A DNA stretch of 64,000 nucleotides from Enterocloster bolteae (GCF_002234575.2 NZ_CP022464.2:2604001-2668000), one strand, 5' to 3'. Positions 42,672-51,650 are shown, counted from the stretch's first letter. The notes: generated from the letters alone by a model not told the origin. Numbers and translations: made by a program.

Positions 42672-43439
42672 TTATACAGGGACACTCCACAGTCTTTCGT
42701 CGGAGAGTACTTCCACAAGGCGTTTGCAGTAAGCGTCCGCCAGGGCAATCCCCTTTTCTTTGGAGGCAGCACAGCTTTCTCCCATAATTCCGTTTTCAGT
42801 GTGGCTTTCCATGTAATGGAAGGTGGAGAGGGCGCCGCAGTCCTCGTAATCGCTGCATCCACCAGGATTCCCGCTCAGGTTAGTGTAGCTGGGATCCACC
42901 AATGATTCATCATAGGCCAGTATCAGGGAAGTCTCAACCTCTCCGGAATGAATCATATAGTTCTGTTTGTCCAGGAAAGGCGATTCATCAACCCCGGCCG
43001 TATATGGAACGTTGTATACAGGGAATCCCAGCTCCTGGTTAATATCAATTAATGCCACATCAATAGGCGCGGTATTTCCGCCGTGTCCGTTTATAATGGC
43101 AATTTTCCGGAACCCCTGGACCGCGATTGCCCTGCACTGCTCCTTTAGAACCTGTATAAAGGTTCCCGGTGTAAGACTGAGGCTTCCGGAAAAATGCATG
43201 TGGTGCATGGAATTGGCAATGACAAAGGCAGGAGCAATCACAACAGGAATCCCTTTATCCCACATCTCTTTTGCCGCGCGCTCAGCAATCCACTGGGCCA
43301 GTATGGTGTCTGTAGCCACGGGAAGATGGGGGCCGTGCTGTTCAACAGCCCCCATTGGTATCATCACCACAGCATTCTTTTCAGCAAGCTTTTTCAGCTC
43401 CGGCGCACGAAGCTGTTCCCACAATAATTGGTTTTTCAT
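42672..43439 (-). CDS. Creatininase-family amidohydrolase
   Basis: This 255-residue enzyme belongs to the creatininase family, metal-dependent hydrolases that open cyclic amides or cleave formamides (creatinine to creatine, FAPy deformylation, mycofactocin peptide removal). Metal ligands are visible in EQHGPHLPVATD (Glu33, His35, Asp44), INGHGGN near 118 and HSGEVETS near 168. The frame opens at 43490, but ATG 43439 has AGAGAGGA upstream and begins the family. It is divergent from a cluster with a transporter and a Grd-type reductase, so creatinine or a related cyclic amide is a possible substrate. True creatininase cannot be told from relatives by eye. Confidence 0.85.
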   Translation of the reverse strand: MKNQLLWEQLRAPELKKLAEKNAVVMIPMGAVEQHGPHLPVATDTILAQWIAERAAKEMWDKGIPVVIAPAFVIANSMHHMHFSGSLSLTPGTFIQVLKEQCRAIAVQGFRKIAIINGHGGNTAPIDVALIDINQELGFPVYNVPYTAGVDESPFLDKQNYMIHSGEVETSLILAYDESLVDPSYTNLSGNPGGCSDYEDCGALSTFHYMESHTENGIMGESCAASKEKGIALADAYCKRLVEVLSDERLWSVPV

Positions 43440-43490
43440 ATGATTATCCTCTCTTTGCTTATAATATATTGCGTGATATATGTATTTCAA

Positions 43491-43526
43491 TTGCTATATG
43501 GATTTAAGTTGCCATATGGATTTAAA
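43491..43526 (+). repeat. Two 18-bp direct repeats between divergent genes
   Basis: TTGCTATATGGATTTAAG (43491-43508) and TTGCCATATGGATTTAAA (43509-43526), two differences. They sit between the creatininase-family gene and the DUF5058 operon, a fitting place for an activator such as the PucR-type protein. A GTGAACTGTTTCAC inverted repeat lies at 43585-43597 (arms GTGAA/TTCAC). Confidence 0.6.
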
Positions 43527-43707
43527 GGGTCTATGGAACTAAATTGCTACAATAAGTATTGCATGTGAAAAAAATTATGTCAACGTGAACTGTTTCACAA
43601 ATATAAGAGAAAATAATGGACTTTTTTACATTGTTGTATTCATTCAAAAAAACTATAATATTCCTATATTTATAGATTTTTTATTACTTCTGGAGGAGGG
43701 TTTTCAC

Positions 43708-44409
43708 ATGCCAAGGGAAATTCAGCAACTTGTCAACAGCCCTATATTATGGATGATTACACTTATGTCCATTGCACTGGTATTAGGTATGGCTGCCTAT
43801 TTTCTGGTTAAAAGCATCAAGGTGGCTAAAAGTATTGGGGTTACAAAGGAACAAATCAGCATAACGGTTAAGACGGCAGGCATATCTGCGGTGGCTCCTT
43901 CCGTAGTCATTGCAGTGGGCATGATATCCCTGCTGGTTATGGTTGGGGCGCCCACTGCCCTGCTGCGGCTTTCGGTTGTGGGAAATGTGGGGTATGAACT
44001 GCAGTCTGTGGGAATTGCGGCAGATGCGTTTGGGACAACTGCAAGCGCAGCCACATTGACGCCAGGTATATTTCAGACAACCGTATTCCTGATGGCATTC
44101 GGCTGTATCGGATATCTTGTTATCCCGGCCCTTCTCTGTACTAAGATGGATAAGGTGATCCGGAAAATCAGCGGTAAGGACGCAACCGTGGCAACTATTA
44201 TTTCAACGGCAGCGATTCTGGGCTGCTACGCATATGTGGACGCCCCTTACATACTGAAAATGGATGCGTCCACAGTGGCGCTGGCGGGGGGATTCGCGGT
44301 AATGCTTCTGCTGCAGGCCATACAGAAAAGGACAAGGAAAAAATGGCTTCTGGAATGGGGACTGTTAATTTCCATGGCTGCCGGTATGTGTTTGGGATTA
44401 TTCGTATAG
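43708..44409 (+). CDS. DUF5058 membrane protein
   Basis: This 233-residue membrane protein has about five hydrophobic segments and matches the DUF5058 family, of unknown function. A TGGAGGAGGG site precedes ATG 43708; the frame upstream to 43585 is AT-rich and not credible. With the next gene, 16 bases on, it probably forms a two-part membrane transporter. Confidence 0.75.
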   Translation: MPREIQQLVNSPILWMITLMSIALVLGMAAYFLVKSIKVAKSIGVTKEQISITVKTAGISAVAPSVVIAVGMISLLVMVGAPTALLRLSVVGNVGYELQSVGIAADAFGTTASAATLTPGIFQTTVFLMAFGCIGYLVIPALLCTKMDKVIRKISGKDATVATIISTAAILGCYAYVDAPYILKMDASTVALAGGFAVMLLLQAIQKRTRKKWLLEWGLLISMAAGMCLGLFV

Positions 44410-44425
44410 AGCGGAGGATGGAAGG

Positions 44426-45154
44426 ATGAAAAACGAAAAGGCGGAAAACCAAAAGATGGAGGATGTATATAATAAAGAATATCTGCCCTCAATTGTGAGG
44501 GTTGGACGGTTTGTATTATTGGCAAGCACATTATTTTTCTTTGCTCCATTTTTATATACCTGGATTGGATGGGGGGTCATGCCGGATTGGCCGGCTATCG
44601 TAAAGGGCACTTTTGCCTGGCTGCTGATTAACCTTCCGTGGTGGATATCGGAGCCGGTGGCTTATTTCCCGGTACAGGGCGTCACAGGCATGCTTCTCTG
44701 CTCACTGGCGGGAAATGCATCCAATATGCGTATGCCCTGCGCCATAACAGCCCAGAAAGCAGCCGGGGTGGACCCGGGGACCCAAAAAGGTTCGCTGATT
44801 TCCACCATTGCCATCTCCATAACATGCTTTGTCAGCATTGGTATACTGGCTGTAGCGGTCTTTGCGGGGCAGGCTGCATTAAGCCGGCTTCCGGCGTCTG
44901 TATCCAATGGATTGAGCCTTCTGCTCCCGGCGCTGTTCGGGTGTATCTTTGCCCAATTTTTGTCTGGAAATGAAAAAAGCGGCGCCTTTTCCATCCTGAC
45001 AGCACTTGGAGTACTGCTTCTTTATAAAAAAGGCTTTTTAAGCGCCATCCCGGCGGACGGAGGAAGTATTATTGTCATGCTTGTGCCGATATTGGGAACC
45101 ATGGCCTTTGCCTATGCCACGGCGAAAAAGAAAGGAAAAGAACCGGTTATTTAA
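44426..45154 (+). CDS. Membrane protein, partner of DUF5058
   Basis: This 242-residue protein has about six hydrophobic segments after a charged 25-residue head. I do not recognise a named domain, but the tandem arrangement with DUF5058 suggests a two-subunit carrier. The segment SNMRMPCAITAQKAAGVDPGT near 98-118 (shown here only in part as AITAQKAAGVDPGT) forms a hydrophilic loop. The start follows GGAGGATGGAAGG. A hairpin terminator follows the stop. Confidence 0.7.
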   Translation: MKNEKAENQKMEDVYNKEYLPSIVRVGRFVLLASTLFFFAPFLYTWIGWGVMPDWPAIVKGTFAWLLINLPWWISEPVAYFPVQGVTGMLLCSLAGNASNMRMPCAITAQKAAGVDPGTQKGSLISTIAISITCFVSIGILAVAVFAGQAALSRLPASVSNGLSLLLPALFGCIFAQFLSGNEKSGAFSILTALGVLLLYKKGFLSAIPADGGSIIVMLVPILGTMAFAYATAKKKGKEPVI

Positions 45155-45156
45155 TA

Positions 45157-45202
45157 ATATAGCAATGCATATTTATTCTCATATGCATTGCTATATTTTT
45201 GT
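45157..45202 (+). terminator. Terminator of the DUF5058 operon
   Basis: ATATAGCAATGCATAT (45157-45172) and ATATGCATTGCTATAT (45181-45196) form a perfect 16-bp stem, followed by TTTTGTTTT. Confidence 0.85.
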
Positions 45203-45280
45203 TTTGAAATATTATATAATGGAGTAAATTAGACGCTGCCCTGGGCTGCCTTTAGCACAGAAGTAAATGAAATCAAATTA

Positions 45281-45592
45281 ATGATTTTTTCATTGGTGAC
45301 AGGTTCCTTAACAAATATGATTTTTTCAATGCTTTATCCAAATAGCCAGAGTATAGGAGGTTCACCGGTGGTTTTTAGTTTAATTGCTTTAATGGCAGTT
45401 CTTCAAGTGGTGAGGAAAGATTTGCCTGGGTTTAACCTCAATACAGCATACGGGCAATGGATTGCAGGCTATGCCATCTTAAGTAATATTCCAGTATTTT
45501 CTAAAAACAGTTCAACGTTGGTTATTCATTCAATCGCATTTTCTGTGGCTTTTATATTAGGGATTATAGGAATGAAAATAAATCTTATTTAG
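45281..45592 (+). pseudogene. Remnant of a rhomboid-like membrane protein (tentative)
   Basis: A 103-codon hydrophobic frame with GGSPVVFSLIALMAV (compare the rhomboid GASG.IF serine motif) and VIHSIAFSVAFILGIIG (compare the His helix). The frame continues upstream past the ATG for about 14 codons to a TAG with no start codon or ribosome site, so it looks like the cut-off end of a larger gene. It may equally be an unrelated small membrane protein. Confidence 0.35.
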
Positions 45593-45630
45593 CTGCACAA
45601 CGATTGGGTTACGAACAGGAGAGGGGATTT

Positions 45631-47061
45631 ATGGACATCAGAATTCTATTGGAAGTGTTGGATACCAGACAAAATCAGTACAAATATACCGGCCCCATGG
45701 AAGGGCAGGTATACGGGGTCCAGGTACAGAACGGCTCTTATTCTTATTTGGAGGGGATGCTGTATGTTCAGCCGTCCCTTACCCATCCCCGCCCGCCTAA
45801 AAATACCTGTGTCATTGCGGGGGAAACAGATCTTTATGAGGTGCTGCAGAAGATACTTCTGAATTATAACCGCAAGGAGTCCCTGCTCATTAAGATGCAG
45901 GACAAGTTAACCGCATTCCGCTCATCGGAGACAGACATGATTTCGGGGGTCATGGATAATCCGTGTATCCTGCTGCGGGAGGATTATAAACCGCTGGTAT
46001 GGAATGGGTTTGATGGGGAAGATGAATTTTTGTGGATTGCCAGCATTGATTTTAAGGCAGTGTCTAAAAAGGGACAGCATTTGAATATATGTTATCAGGA
46101 GTGTTCCGATGAAATCCCGTATCCATTGATGATTGTCCATTATACCAATCCCAGAGGGAAAAAGCGGTATTGTGTGCTGGCCGAAAGGAATACCAGGTTT
46201 GACCGGGTGACGGATCCCATTTTTCTAAAGAAAATCTGTAATATCCTGCAGTGCTATACATTTACCAACAATGGCATCGTACAGCCAATCTCACGGCTGG
46301 ACGAGCTGTTGGAGGGAATGATCCGAAGAATTCCCGCCCAGCCGGAACTGATGCTCAATGAGCTGTTAAAAGCAGGATGGGTGGAAAAGGAAAAATATTA
46401 TGTGCTGCTGATTGATGTGAGCCTGGGCAAGACAAAGGTCAACGACGTGGGGGAACTGTCAAAGAGACTGAACGCCAGGGTGTTCAGCCACGAAAATTAC
46501 TACGTGTGTCTGCTGACAGGCACTTGTGCGGAGGAGTATGATTCCAGGACCCAGCTGGGAATAGAGGATTTCCTGGTGGAACGGAATTTTTATGCGGGGT
46601 TGAGCTACGGATTTTTTAATATTGTGAATATTTCCATTGGATATAAGCAGTCGGTGGAGGCAATCAGGGTGCTGTTTAACACGTTAAACGGAGTACATTA
46701 TTACGCGTTTGCGGACAGCATTGTGACGTATCTTGTGAAAACCAGTGTGAACTGCGGAGAATTTACCATGGAAAGCCTGTGCCATCCCAGCGTGTATAAG
46801 ATTTTTGAGTATGATAAGAAGTATGGGAGTGATTACATGAACTTCCTGCGAATCTATATCTATTCCGGCGGAAGTGTGAAAAGAACGGCAGAGGCGCTCT
46901 TTATGCATAAGAATACGGTTTACCAGAAGATTGAAAAATTAAAGGAATTTTTCCACGTGGATGTCAACGATTTGTATGCCTATGTTAAATTATACGTCTC
47001 CCTGGTCATCCTCGAACAGATGCCCATATATGATTCAAACGACTTCCTGAAGTGGATGTAA
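45631..47061 (+). CDS. PucR-type transcription regulator
   Basis: This 476-residue regulator ends in a PucR C-terminal helix-turn-helix (residues about 405-455: YIYSGGSVKRTAEALFMHKN, then TVYQKIEKLK). The large N-terminal part likely senses a metabolite; the family controls purine, amino acid and amine catabolism. The frame opens at TTG 45604, but ATG 45631 follows CAGGAGAGGGG and is preferred. It lies between two transport gene sets and the reductase, so it is the natural local regulator. Confidence 0.85.
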   Translation: MDIRILLEVLDTRQNQYKYTGPMEGQVYGVQVQNGSYSYLEGMLYVQPSLTHPRPPKNTCVIAGETDLYEVLQKILLNYNRKESLLIKMQDKLTAFRSSETDMISGVMDNPCILLREDYKPLVWNGFDGEDEFLWIASIDFKAVSKKGQHLNICYQECSDEIPYPLMIVHYTNPRGKKRYCVLAERNTRFDRVTDPIFLKKICNILQCYTFTNNGIVQPISRLDELLEGMIRRIPAQPELMLNELLKAGWVEKEKYYVLLIDVSLGKTKVNDVGELSKRLNARVFSHENYYVCLLTGTCAEEYDSRTQLGIEDFLVERNFYAGLSYGFFNIVNISIGYKQSVEAIRVLFNTLNGVHYYAFADSIVTYLVKTSVNCGEFTMESLCHPSVYKIFEYDKKYGSDYMNFLRIYIYSGGSVKRTAEALFMHKNTVYQKIEKLKEFFHVDVNDLYAYVKLYVSLVILEQMPIYDSNDFLKWM

Positions 47062-47125
47062 AAAAGACTTTTTTTGGGCTTTTTAAATGTATTTTTTTCC
47101 ATATATACAAAAACATAATAATTGT

Positions 47126-47180
47126 AAAATATCTATAGATAAATTCGATAGCACAATTTGTCTATAGATATTTTTTTTCA
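47126..47180 (+). terminator. Long hairpin with T-run before the symporter genes
   Basis: AAAATATCTATAGATAAATT (47126-47145) pairs with 47155-47174 over 20 bp with one G-U pair and a 9-base loop, then eight Ts. The T-run is 3 bases before AAAGGAGG of the next small gene. It may end the regulator transcript or act as an attenuator for the symporter operon. Confidence 0.75.
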
Positions 47181-47197
47181 TGGAAAGGAGGTTGACT

Positions 47198-47356
47198 ATG
47201 GGACCGTTGGGACTGCCCTGGGGGACGTTTCTTATGTTTGCATCTGCTGTAATCGGATGTCCTCTCATAACTGAATTGATTCTCCGCTCTAAATGGTGGA
47301 AGAAGAAATCGGATTACTACTGGTCATTTAACCAGACAGATGATGAGGAGGAATGA
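47198..47356 (+). CDS. Small symporter accessory protein, 52 residues
   Basis: A short frame with a strong AAAGGAGG site 6 bases before ATG. The product has one hydrophobic helix (LGLPWGTFLMFASAVIG and on, residues about 4-30), then a basic segment (RSKWWKKKSDYYWSF) and an acidic end. Small one-helix proteins encoded directly before sodium:solute symporters act as accessory subunits, and this fits in place, size and topology. It is 42 bases before the symporter. Confidence 0.75.
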   Translation: MGPLGLPWGTFLMFASAVIGCPLITELILRSKWWKKKSDYYWSFNQTDDEEE

Positions 47357-47398
47357 CCAAAAAGAGAACATGACATTGTTTTTGGAGAGGAGGATTTC

Positions 47399-48907
47399 AT
47401 GAAAATAGGTTGGCTTCAGATTATCATGGCCGTCATATATATGGGGATATTAATTGGCGTCGGTCTTTATATGAGCCGGAAAGTAAAATCATCAGATGAT
47501 TTCTGGATTGGGGGAAGACAGGTAGGGCCTGTGGCGACAGCTCTTTCTTACGGGGCTGCCTATGTCAGCACGGTCGCAATCATCGGGGACCCGCCCATGT
47601 ATTATAACTACGGCCTTGGATATGCTGCGTTTGAGATTATGATAAGCGTTTTTTTCTGCTGTATCCTGATCTTTATTGTGTTTGCACCGAAGATGCGGGC
47701 GCTTTCAGAGAGATTAAATGTCGTGTCCCTCTCAGGTTTCCTGGCTATCCGGTATAAGTCCAACCAGTTCAGGCTGCTGTGCGGAACCCTTGTGTCGGTT
47801 ATGATGGTGCCGTATGCAATCTCAGCCATGAAGGGCATTGCAGATGCCATGCATGCCATTGTGGGGATTCCTTATGCCATGGGAGTGGTGGTTATTGCCG
47901 TGGTATCCTTCTGCTACCTGGTAACCGCCGGATACTGGGGTGTTTCCACCACGGATATCATTCAGGGAATCACCATTGCAGTATCCTGCCTTCTGGTGGC
48001 GGTAATCGTCATCACAAAAAGCGGCGGGGTGACAGCGGCTGTGACGTACATGGGTTCGGTATCCCCCTCGCATATACAGCCGTCTTCAGGACTGACATTC
48101 GCGCAGCTGTTCAGCTGGGCAGGAGTTTGGGCGCTGATTGCGTTTGGACAGCCCCAGCTTGTGACAAAGTTCATGGGGCTGAGGGATTCCAGAACCGTGG
48201 GAACCGTGATAAGGGTTGCGGTTGTATGGGAAATTATATTCATGGTTTCCATTGCCATGATTGGCGCCGCGGCATTTAAGCTTTTTAGGGCAGTGCCCTT
48301 TGACAATGTGGACGCCATTGTTCCCACCCTGGTGGCAGAACATACCAATGCAGTTGTGTCAGGGATATTTCTCTGCGGGATACTGGCCGCCGGTCTTTCC
48401 ACCACAGTGGCCCTGGTACTGACATCTTCCGGCGCAGTGACCAAGGATATTTACGAAGATTATTACTGCGCCAGGAGCAATGCAAAGCAGGATTCCGGTA
48501 AATCCGTCAGAATATCCAGGATTGCCACGGGCATCATTCTTGTGGTGGTGGTAATCGGCTCCATTTATCCGCCTGATTTTATCTGGTCACTGTCAACCAT
48601 GTCTGCAGGCGTTATGGGAGCCGCCTTTACGGCTCCGCTGGTTTTGGGGCTCTACTGGAAAAGGGCAACAAGACAGGGATGCATGGCGGGTATTATCGGA
48701 GGGTCTGCTGTCTCTATTATCTGGTATTTTGCAGGACTTACCAGCGTGGTGCATTCCTTTGTCCCGGGTACGGCGGTGTCGTTCCTGCTTATGGTACTGG
48801 TCTCCCTCTGTACGCCAAGGATGGAAGAGGAACATCTGGATGTGTTCTTTGAGCCGGGGTGCAGTAAAAATAAAATTCAGGCGGCAATTGCTGCCGGCAG
48901 CAAATAA
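47399..48907 (+). CDS. Sodium:solute symporter (SSS family)
   Basis: This 502-residue membrane protein has about 13 hydrophobic segments in the SSS pattern (early VKSSDDFWIGGRQVGPVATALSYGA region, cited in part as SSDDFWIGGRQVGP; later GLSTTVALVLTSSGAVTKDIY region). It brings in a small solute with sodium; relatives carry proline, pantothenate, sugars or quaternary amines. It follows the 52-residue partner and lies 33 bases before the Grd-type genes, so its substrate is probably the one reduced by them. The ATG follows GGAGAGGAGG. Confidence 0.9.
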   Translation: MKIGWLQIIMAVIYMGILIGVGLYMSRKVKSSDDFWIGGRQVGPVATALSYGAAYVSTVAIIGDPPMYYNYGLGYAAFEIMISVFFCCILIFIVFAPKMRALSERLNVVSLSGFLAIRYKSNQFRLLCGTLVSVMMVPYAISAMKGIADAMHAIVGIPYAMGVVVIAVVSFCYLVTAGYWGVSTTDIIQGITIAVSCLLVAVIVITKSGGVTAAVTYMGSVSPSHIQPSSGLTFAQLFSWAGVWALIAFGQPQLVTKFMGLRDSRTVGTVIRVAVVWEIIFMVSIAMIGAAAFKLFRAVPFDNVDAIVPTLVAEHTNAVVSGIFLCGILAAGLSTTVALVLTSSGAVTKDIYEDYYCARSNAKQDSGKSVRISRIATGIILVVVVIGSIYPPDFIWSLSTMSAGVMGAAFTAPLVLGLYWKRATRQGCMAGIIGGSAVSIIWYFAGLTSVVHSFVPGTAVSFLLMVLVSLCTPRMEEEHLDVFFEPGCSKNKIQAAIAAGSK

Positions 48908-48940
48908 TCAATGAAGCAAAGATAAGAGAGGTGCAATATT

Positions 48941-50239
48941 GTGAAAAAACTGGAAATTGGAAATTTTCTCGTCAGGGATATTGTCTTTGGAGAAAAGACA
49001 GCTTATGAAGGCGGGATCCTCACTGTGAACAGGGAGGAGGCAACAAAGGCCATCAACCCTCTGGGGAAGCTTAAAAACATTGAACTTCACATCGTCCATC
49101 CCGGAGACAGTGTGAGAATCTGCCCTGTGAAGGGTGCGGTGGAGCCGAGATTCAGGCCGGACGGAAGGGCCCTTTTTCCCGGATATACGGGACCTGTCAC
49201 AAGCTGCGGGGAGGGGACGCTTCATGCCATGAAGGGAATTGCCGTGCTGGTCTGCGGCCGTTACAGCAGCATGGGGGACGGCATACTGGACATGAGCGGT
49301 CCCGGAGCAGATTACAGCTATCATTCCACCACCACAAACCTTGTGATTTTTGCGGAAAGGACGAATGAGAAGGAACTGGATTATACGCTGAGAGAGGAGG
49401 ACGAGTTCCGCATATCTGCCCATTATATGGCAGAGTATCTGGGAAAGACGCTGGCCGGCAGGGAACCGGACCGGTGGGAGTGCTATGACCTGGATGAAGG
49501 CTCACAGCAGGCGCAGGAAAAGAAGCTTCCCAGGGTGGGTTACGTGATGACGGTAATCAGCCAGCTGGCAAAGGGCATCAATGATTTGTTTCTGGGCCGG
49601 GACTGCAATAATATGATGCCGCTGCTGGTCCATCCCCAGGAAATTCTGGACGGATTTCTGCTGGGAGGCATGGGGCTGGCCGGGCAGGCCCTTACCACAT
49701 ATGATGCCCAGAACCATCCCATGATTAAGCGGCTCTGCCAGGAACATGGAAAGACCATTGATTTTGCGGGGGTTATCCTGTCACCTGCCGATGTGTCGGA
49801 CAGCATGAAACTGCGCAATGCCATCAGCGCTACACAGATAGCGGAATGCCTGAAATTAGACGGAGCCTTTGTGCAGGAGTGGGGCGGCGGAAGCAATGTT
49901 GATGTGGATACCTTTTATCTGTTAAGCCATCTGGAGGACAAAGGCATTAAAACCGTGGGAATCATGGATGAGCATATCGGGAAGGTGTATACAGACCCAA
50001 AAGCCGACGCAATCGTGTCCGTGGGGGAGACCTCAACCATCATTGAGCTACCGCCCATGGATAAGGTTATAGGTGACGATGAGTCCCTGGTCAGGGATTA
50101 TTACTACGGCGCCTGGTCCACCCATACAACCCTGGGGCCGAGCCTGAGACCGGACCATTCCGTCATTATCAATACATATGCGCTGGCATGCGGCGGCAAT
50201 CCGGCGGCACAGCTGAAACGGGCTGTAAAAGAATATTAA
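48941..50239 (+). CDS. Grd-type reductase component B, GrdE/GrdI-like subunit
   Basis: This 432-residue protein matches the substrate-binding subunit of glycine, sarcosine or betaine reductase (GrdE/G/I): N-terminal GNFLVRDIVFGEKT, LHIVHPGDSVRI near 50-60, GADYSYHSTTTNLV near 122, and a C-terminal half with TVGIMDEHIG and PPMDKVIGD. Component B releases the amine and passes a two-carbon unit to selenoprotein A. In cleaved members a cysteine generates a pyruvoyl group; here the matching stretch, residues about 241-250, reads LGGMGLAGQA with no cysteine, so it is probably not cleaved. That fits substrates that cannot form an imine. Starts at GTG after GAGAGGTG; the selenoprotein subunit follows 13 bases on. 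Confidence 0.85.
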   Translation: MKKLEIGNFLVRDIVFGEKTAYEGGILTVNREEATKAINPLGKLKNIELHIVHPGDSVRICPVKGAVEPRFRPDGRALFPGYTGPVTSCGEGTLHAMKGIAVLVCGRYSSMGDGILDMSGPGADYSYHSTTTNLVIFAERTNEKELDYTLREEDEFRISAHYMAEYLGKTLAGREPDRWECYDLDEGSQQAQEKKLPRVGYVMTVISQLAKGINDLFLGRDCNNMMPLLVHPQEILDGFLLGGMGLAGQALTTYDAQNHPMIKRLCQEHGKTIDFAGVILSPADVSDSMKLRNAISATQIAECLKLDGAFVQEWGGGSNVDVDTFYLLSHLEDKGIKTVGIMDEHIGKVYTDPKADAIVSVGETSTIIELPPMDKVIGDDESLVRDYYYGAWSTHTTLGPSLRPDHSVIINTYALACGGNPAAQLKRAVKEY

Positions 50240-50252
50240 GGAGGGACTAGCA

Positions 50253-51551
50253 GTGAAACGAATAGTCATGTATATAAACCAGTTTTTCGGCGGCATAGGA
50301 GGCGAGGACAAGGCCGGCTATGAGCCTTCCGTTGAGGAGGGACCGGTGGGTCCGGGAAATGTGATTTTGTCCTGTTTAAAGGATGCAGAGATAACACACA
50401 CCATCATATGCGGCGATAACTTCATGACCGGCCACAGAGACGAGGCAATTGAAAGAATGGATCAGTTTCTGGAGGGAATCGAATTTGACCTGTTCCTGGC
50501 CGGACCCGCGTTCCAGTCAGGGCGCTACGGTATGAGCTGCGGTGAAATCTGCAAATACATAACGGAAAAATATCATGTGACAGCCATTACCAGCATGAAT
50601 GAGGAAAATCCAGGCGTGGCCGCCTATGCAAAAACACCGGATGTCTATATCATGCGCGGCAGCAAAAGCGCGGTCAGAATGCGTCAGGACGCGTCGGCAA
50701 TGGCAGGATTGGCAGCCAAGGTGCTGTCAGGAGAAGAAATCCTTTGGGCTGAGGCGGAAGGCTATTTTCCCCACGGCGTAAGGGTCAGCGTCAAGAGCGA
50801 GGAGGCGCCCGCTGACAGGGCGGTAAGGATGATGCTGTCAAAACTACAGGGCCAGCCTTTTAAGACAGAGTTTCCCATTGAACAGGAGGACACGGTTGTT
50901 CCGGCAGCCCCTGTGGATGCAGGAAGAGCAAAAATCGCAGTCATCACCACGGGAAGCCTGGTACCTGTAGGAAATCCGGACAGGATTCCTTCCGGTTCAG
51001 CCTCTGTCTGGAAGCGGTATGACATCAGGGGATTGGAAGCATTTAAGAAAAATGAGTTCTACAGTGTCCACGGCGGCTTCAGCACAAATAACGTAAATGA
51101 AGATCCGGAGGTACTGGTACCACTTACGGCATTAAAAGAAGCGGAGAGGGAGGGGAAAATCGGAAAGCTGGATGATTACTACTACGTGACAACCGGCAAT
51201 CTTACGATTTTAAAGGAGGCCAGGAAAATGGGCCGTGAAATCGTGGAGCAGCTTAAAATGGACGGCATCCAGGCAGCTATCCTGGTTGCCACATGAGGAA
51301 GCTGTACGCGTTGCGGTGCAACGATGGTTAATGAAATGGAGAAGTCCGGCATACCAACAGCACTTATCACCAACATGACGGCTGTGGCAAGGAGCATTGG
51401 AAGCCCCAGAGTTATTCCGGGAATCGCGATTAATAATCCATGCAGTGATATTGACCTGCCTATGGAGGAACAGCTTAAAATGCGCAGAAATTATATTGAC
51501 AGGGCGCTGAAGGCGGTATCTGCGGAGGTTTCGGGCCAGGAGTTTTTCTAA
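50253..51551 (+). CDS. Grd-type reductase component B selenoprotein (GrdB/F/H-like), TGA read as Sec
   Basis: This is the catalytic subunit, 432 residues with selenocysteine at position 348, encoded by TGA at 51294-51296. Simple translation stops there, but the frame goes on with GSCTRCGATMVNEMEKSG to TAA 51549-51551; in known GrdB/F/H proteins this exact place is Sec followed by GTCTRCGATM. The N terminus VMYINQFFGGIGGEDKAG also matches. Sec348 with Cys351 and Cys354 attacks the carbon-nitrogen bond of the substrate. A hairpin downstream of TGA (51309-51323) fits a bacterial SECIS. It starts at GTG after AAGGAGGG. GrdA, GrdC and GrdD are not in the window and must act from elsewhere. Automated annotation would cut it in two. 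Confidence 0.93.
51294..51323 (+). other. In-frame Sec TGA and SECIS-like hairpin
   Basis: TGA at 51294-51296 is followed by CGTTGC (51309-51314), loop GGT, GCAACG (51318-51323): a perfect 6-bp stem with G as first loop base, 21 bases from the TGA. Spacing and loop agree with bacterial SECIS elements that bind SelB. Confidence 0.8.
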
Positions 51552-51624
51552 AGCCCATCCGTAAACTCCTTTAAAAAAGGTTTTCCGGGCAGATTCATTG
51601 AAAAACATCCCAGGATTAAGAAAG

Positions 51625-51650
51625 GAGCGTCAGGCGGCGCTCTTTTTTTT
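51625..51650 (+). terminator. Terminator of the Grd-type operon
   Basis: GAGCG (51625-51629) and CGCTC (51638-51642) with GC-rich loop, then eight Ts. Confidence 0.8.

Noticed and set aside
50253..51296. A complete 347-residue protein ending at 51296
   Set aside because: The TGA is followed by conserved family sequence in the same frame, so it is read as selenocysteine.
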